Assembly (NCBI RefSeq): GCF_000337775.1
Contig: NZ_AOLQ01000069.1
Span: forward strand, 310,001-374,000
From: Haloarcula vallismortis ATCC 29715
GTDB lineage: Archaea; Halobacteriota; Halobacteria; Halobacteriales; Haloarculaceae
DNA length: 64,000 nt
Direction of reading: 5' to 3'
The position numbers were made by a program, and so were the translations under genes. Below are positions 62,082 through 64,000 of the stretch, piece after piece (position 1 is the stretch's first letter; every line of letters begins with the position of its first letter). The notes under the pieces were generated by a model. That model worked only from the letters and a program-made list of their open reading frames with translations. It ran no database searches and had not been told where the DNA came from.

Positions 62082-63592
62082 CAGTCGGCCGTGGACTCCG
62101 GCGGGTCCTCGTTCGCGCCCACGAGGTTGTGTGTGCCGACGCTCTCCTCGTTCTCGGCGGCATGACGCGCAATCAACAGGGCGGTGACGCTGGCGTGGCG
62201 GAGTTCGTACAGCGACCGGCTGGTCCGGGTGCGGACGTACGCGTCCACTTCGCCCTTGAGCCGGCGGAGGACGGCCATTGCGCGCTGGAGTTCGGCCGGG
62301 TCGCGCTCGACGCCGACGTTCTCGTCCATCACGCGGGTCAGCCGCTGGAACTTGTCGCGGGCGAACCGCTCGGGCAGGTCCGGGTCCCGTTCCAGCAACT
62401 CCGGCGCTTCGATTGGGTCAGCTTCGGCCCCGGCGGCGTCTTCGCCGGCCCGCAGGCCCCAGACTAGCCCCTCAAGCAGAGACGTACTGGCGAGGCGGTT
62501 CGCGCCGTGGACGCCGGTTCGGGAACACTCCCCGACAGCGTAGAGTCGGTCCAGCGTCGTTCGGCCGCGGTCGTCGACGCTGATGCCGCCACAGAGGAAG
62601 TGTTCGGCGGGCGCGACCGGGATGCCACCGTCCGGGTCGATGCCGTGTTCCGCACAGCGGTCCGCGAGGTTCGGGAACTCTTCGGTGAAGTCCAGTGGCG
62701 AGACATCCAGCGTGACCTCACCGGTGGCCTCCCGTTCAGCTTTGACCGCTCGGGCAACTACGTCGCGGGGCGCGAGCTCGGCGTCCGCGTGGTAGTCGGG
62801 CATGAACCGCTCGCCATCGCCGTTGCGCAGCAGGCCGCCCTCGCCGCGGACGGCCTCGCTGACGAGGAATGCTATCTCACCATCGAGAGTACAGGCTGTG
62901 GGGTGGAACTGGACGTACTCCATGTCCTCGACCTCGGCCCCGGCGAGTGCCGCCATCCCGATGCCGTCCCCGGTCGTGTTGTCGGGGTTCGTCGTCCGCG
63001 GGTAGAGGTCGCCGATACCGCCGGTCGCCAGAACGACGCTGCCGGCGAAGTAGGGGTCGACCGCGCCGTCGGATTCGAGCATCGCGCCGTGGACCCGACC
63101 CTCGTGACGGATGAGTTCGAGCGCGGCGGTATCGTCCAGAATCTCCACGCCGTCGTGGTCATCGAGGTAGTTCAGGAAGGGGACGTGGATGTGTTTGCCT
63201 GTCGAGGCGTCGACGTGGAGGATGCGGTCCTCGCTGTGAGCAGCCTCGCGGGTGAAGTCGTGGCTGGACCCGTTCTGGTCGAAGGCAACATCGAGGGTCT
63301 CCAGCAGCACGTCCTCGACAGCCGCGTTGGCGTTCTCGACCAGCACGTCGACCGCGTCAGGGTCGGCGGTGCCGTCGGAGGCGGCCATGATATCTTCTTT
63401 GAACTCTTCGGGGGTATCCCGGGAGATTGCGATGCCGCCCTGTGCCCACCAGGAGGAGGCCCCTTCCGGGCGGGTCGCCTTCGTTGCGAGTGTCACGTCG
63501 TCGCCGTCACGGGCTGCGGACAGGGCCGCCGCCAGCCCGGCGATACCGGAACCAATGACGAGTACGTCAGTCGTAATCGGGTCGTCTGTCAT
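62081..63592 (-). CDS. nadB: L-aspartate oxidase
   Basis: FAD enzyme oxidising L-aspartate to iminoaspartate for quinolinate synthase. 503 residues. The FAD site is LVIGSGIAGLAAALSAARDG, followed by TRPEGASSWWAQGGIAIS, YVQFHPTACTLDG, the substrate-binding HARRFVARAV-type region near DVVARAVKAEREATG, and GVHGANRLASTSLLEGLVWG. The C-terminal helical part is present (RSLYELRHASVTALLIARHA). The start is 2 bases after the nadA stop with GGAG in front. Of the two alternative first steps in archaeal NAD synthesis (NadB or NadX) this organism uses NadB. Confidence 0.97.
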   Translation of the reverse strand: MTDDPITTDVLVIGSGIAGLAAALSAARDGDDVTLATKATRPEGASSWWAQGGIAISRDTPEEFKEDIMAASDGTADPDAVDVLVENANAAVEDVLLETLDVAFDQNGSSHDFTREAAHSEDRILHVDASTGKHIHVPFLNYLDDHDGVEILDDTAALELIRHEGRVHGAMLESDGAVDPYFAGSVVLATGGIGDLYPRTTNPDNTTGDGIGMAALAGAEVEDMEYVQFHPTACTLDGEIAFLVSEAVRGEGGLLRNGDGERFMPDYHADAELAPRDVVARAVKAEREATGEVTLDVSPLDFTEEFPNLADRCAEHGIDPDGGIPVAPAEHFLCGGISVDDRGRTTLDRLYAVGECSRTGVHGANRLASTSLLEGLVWGLRAGEDAAGAEADPIEAPELLERDPDLPERFARDKFQRLTRVMDENVGVERDPAELQRAMAVLRRLKGEVDAYVRTRTSRSLYELRHASVTALLIARHAAENEESVGTHNLVGANEDPPESTAD

Positions 63593-63594
63593 TG

Positions 63595-64000
63595 TTAGAT
63601 CTCCAGCATTCGGTCCATCGCGACCTGTGCCAGTTCCTTCTCCTCGGGCGCGACTTCGATGACGTTGCGCTCACGGCCCGCGACCAGTTCCTCTAGCACC
63701 CACGCGAGGTAGTTCGGGTCGATCTGGCGCATGGCGTTGCAGTCCATGCAGGCGTCGCCACACAGCGGCACGACGTTCACGTCGGGGTGCCACCGCTGGA
63801 GGTGGTGGGTGAGGTGTATCTCGGTGCCGATGGCCCACGTCTCACCGGGGTCGGCCTCGGCAACGGACTCGCAGATAGTCGACGTCGAGCCGGACACGTC
63901 TGCGGCTTCGACGACCTCGCGGCGACACTCGGGGTGCACGATGACGTTCGCGTCGGGGTAGTCCTCGCGAATGGACTTGATGTGGTGTTCGCGGAAGCGT
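63595..64000 (-). CDS. nadA: Quinolinate synthase, C-terminal part
   Basis: Only the C-terminal 134 codons are in the window; the gene starts beyond the right edge. It condenses iminoaspartate with dihydroxyacetone phosphate to give quinolinate, using a [4Fe-4S] cluster. Visible are VHPECRREVVEAADVSGSTS and VVPLCGDACMDCNAMRQIDP with cluster-binding cysteines. The stop is 2 bases before the nadB ATG, completing the nadA-nadB-nadC order of an operon transcribed leftward. Confidence 0.95.
   Translation of the reverse strand, partial: RFREHHIKSIREDYPDANVIVHPECRREVVEAADVSGSTSTICESVAEADPGETWAIGTEIHLTHHLQRWHPDVNVVPLCGDACMDCNAMRQIDPNYLAWVLEELVAGRERNVIEVAPEEKELAQVAMDRMLEI

Noticed and set aside
1-64000. 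CRISPR arrays, tRNA or rRNA genes, insertion sequences, integrases or attachment sites
   Set aside because: Looked for regularly spaced repeats, cloverleaf T-arm patterns, transposase-like motifs and terminal inverted repeats; none convincing.

Overview
The window is GC-rich chromosomal DNA from a halophilic archaeon. Predicted proteins are strongly acidic. Many genes start exactly at, or within a few bases of, the point about 27 bases downstream of an AT-rich TATA-like box, the layout of leaderless haloarchaeal transcripts. Several families are typical of halobacteria: a HalX response regulator, DUF4013, a DUF5815-like protein, a PGF-CTERM anchor, an N-terminal 7TM histidine kinase and an archaeal Cbf5. 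A Haloarcula-like organism is my inference from general resemblance, not from a database search. I see no rRNA, tRNA, CRISPR array or insertion sequence; this looks like core chromosome.

Layout. 0-8 kb (mostly minus strand): dnaK and grpE, a DUF1328 membrane peptide, a hypothetical protein, then adk, DUF106 (Oxa1/EMC3-like), cmk and cbf5, with a Bcp peroxiredoxin divergent to adk. 8-18 kb: homoserine kinase, a 7TM sensor kinase followed by an FAD oxidoreductase, a second FAD/NAD oxidoreductase divergent to a DUF6149-like gene, and small haloarchaeal proteins. 18-27 kb: carB and carA, separated by a large hybrid sensor kinase and a DUF4278-type protein, with an Lrp/AsnC regulator divergent to carA. 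27-31 kb: a possible structured RNA region, an MscS channel gene interrupted by an in-frame TAG, an AI-2E-type permease and a GAF histidine kinase. 31-37.5 kb: an MrfA/Hrq1-like helicase, then a cobalamin/iron-type ABC importer (btuCD leftward, btuF rightward from a shared promoter region) and a 5-formyl-THF cyclo-ligase. 37.5-47.5 kb: another hybrid kinase, a dihydrolipoamide dehydrogenase-like enzyme, a two-gene RND/MMPL exporter plus Ig-repeat surface protein unit divergent from a TetR regulator, a HalX regulator and a membrane PAS protein. 47.5-54 kb: NAD kinase, a KaiC-type ATPase, a DUF4013 protein, two universal stress proteins and HerA. 54-57.4 kb: an EEP-fold nuclease/phosphatase, a 37-residue twin-CPxC zinc ribbon found by reading the minus strand, NurA and a small conserved protein. 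57.5-64 kb: phosphoglycerate mutase (gpmI), a KptA with an N-terminal zinc ribbon, an HTH-GNAT fusion, a PPOX-fold protein, and nadA-nadB-nadC.

How the genes work together. Clear functional units are chaperones (dnaK/grpE), the nucleotide-kinase/Cbf5/DUF106 cluster, carbamoyl-phosphate synthesis (carA/carB plus Lrp), corrinoid or siderophore uptake (btuCDF), end resection (HerA/NurA), and NAD supply and use (nadABC, NAD kinase, KptA). Four histidine kinases and one free HalX response regulator make this a signalling-dense stretch.

Points most worth following up: the RND plus Ig-repeat exporter with two matching operator-like palindromes at the tetR promoters; the amber codon in an otherwise intact mscS; a receiver domain with Glu in the phospho-acceptor position; the twin-CPxC micro-protein between HerA and NurA; repeated ATACTAT motifs in the carA/lrp intergenic region; and a nested hairpin region downstream of lrp.
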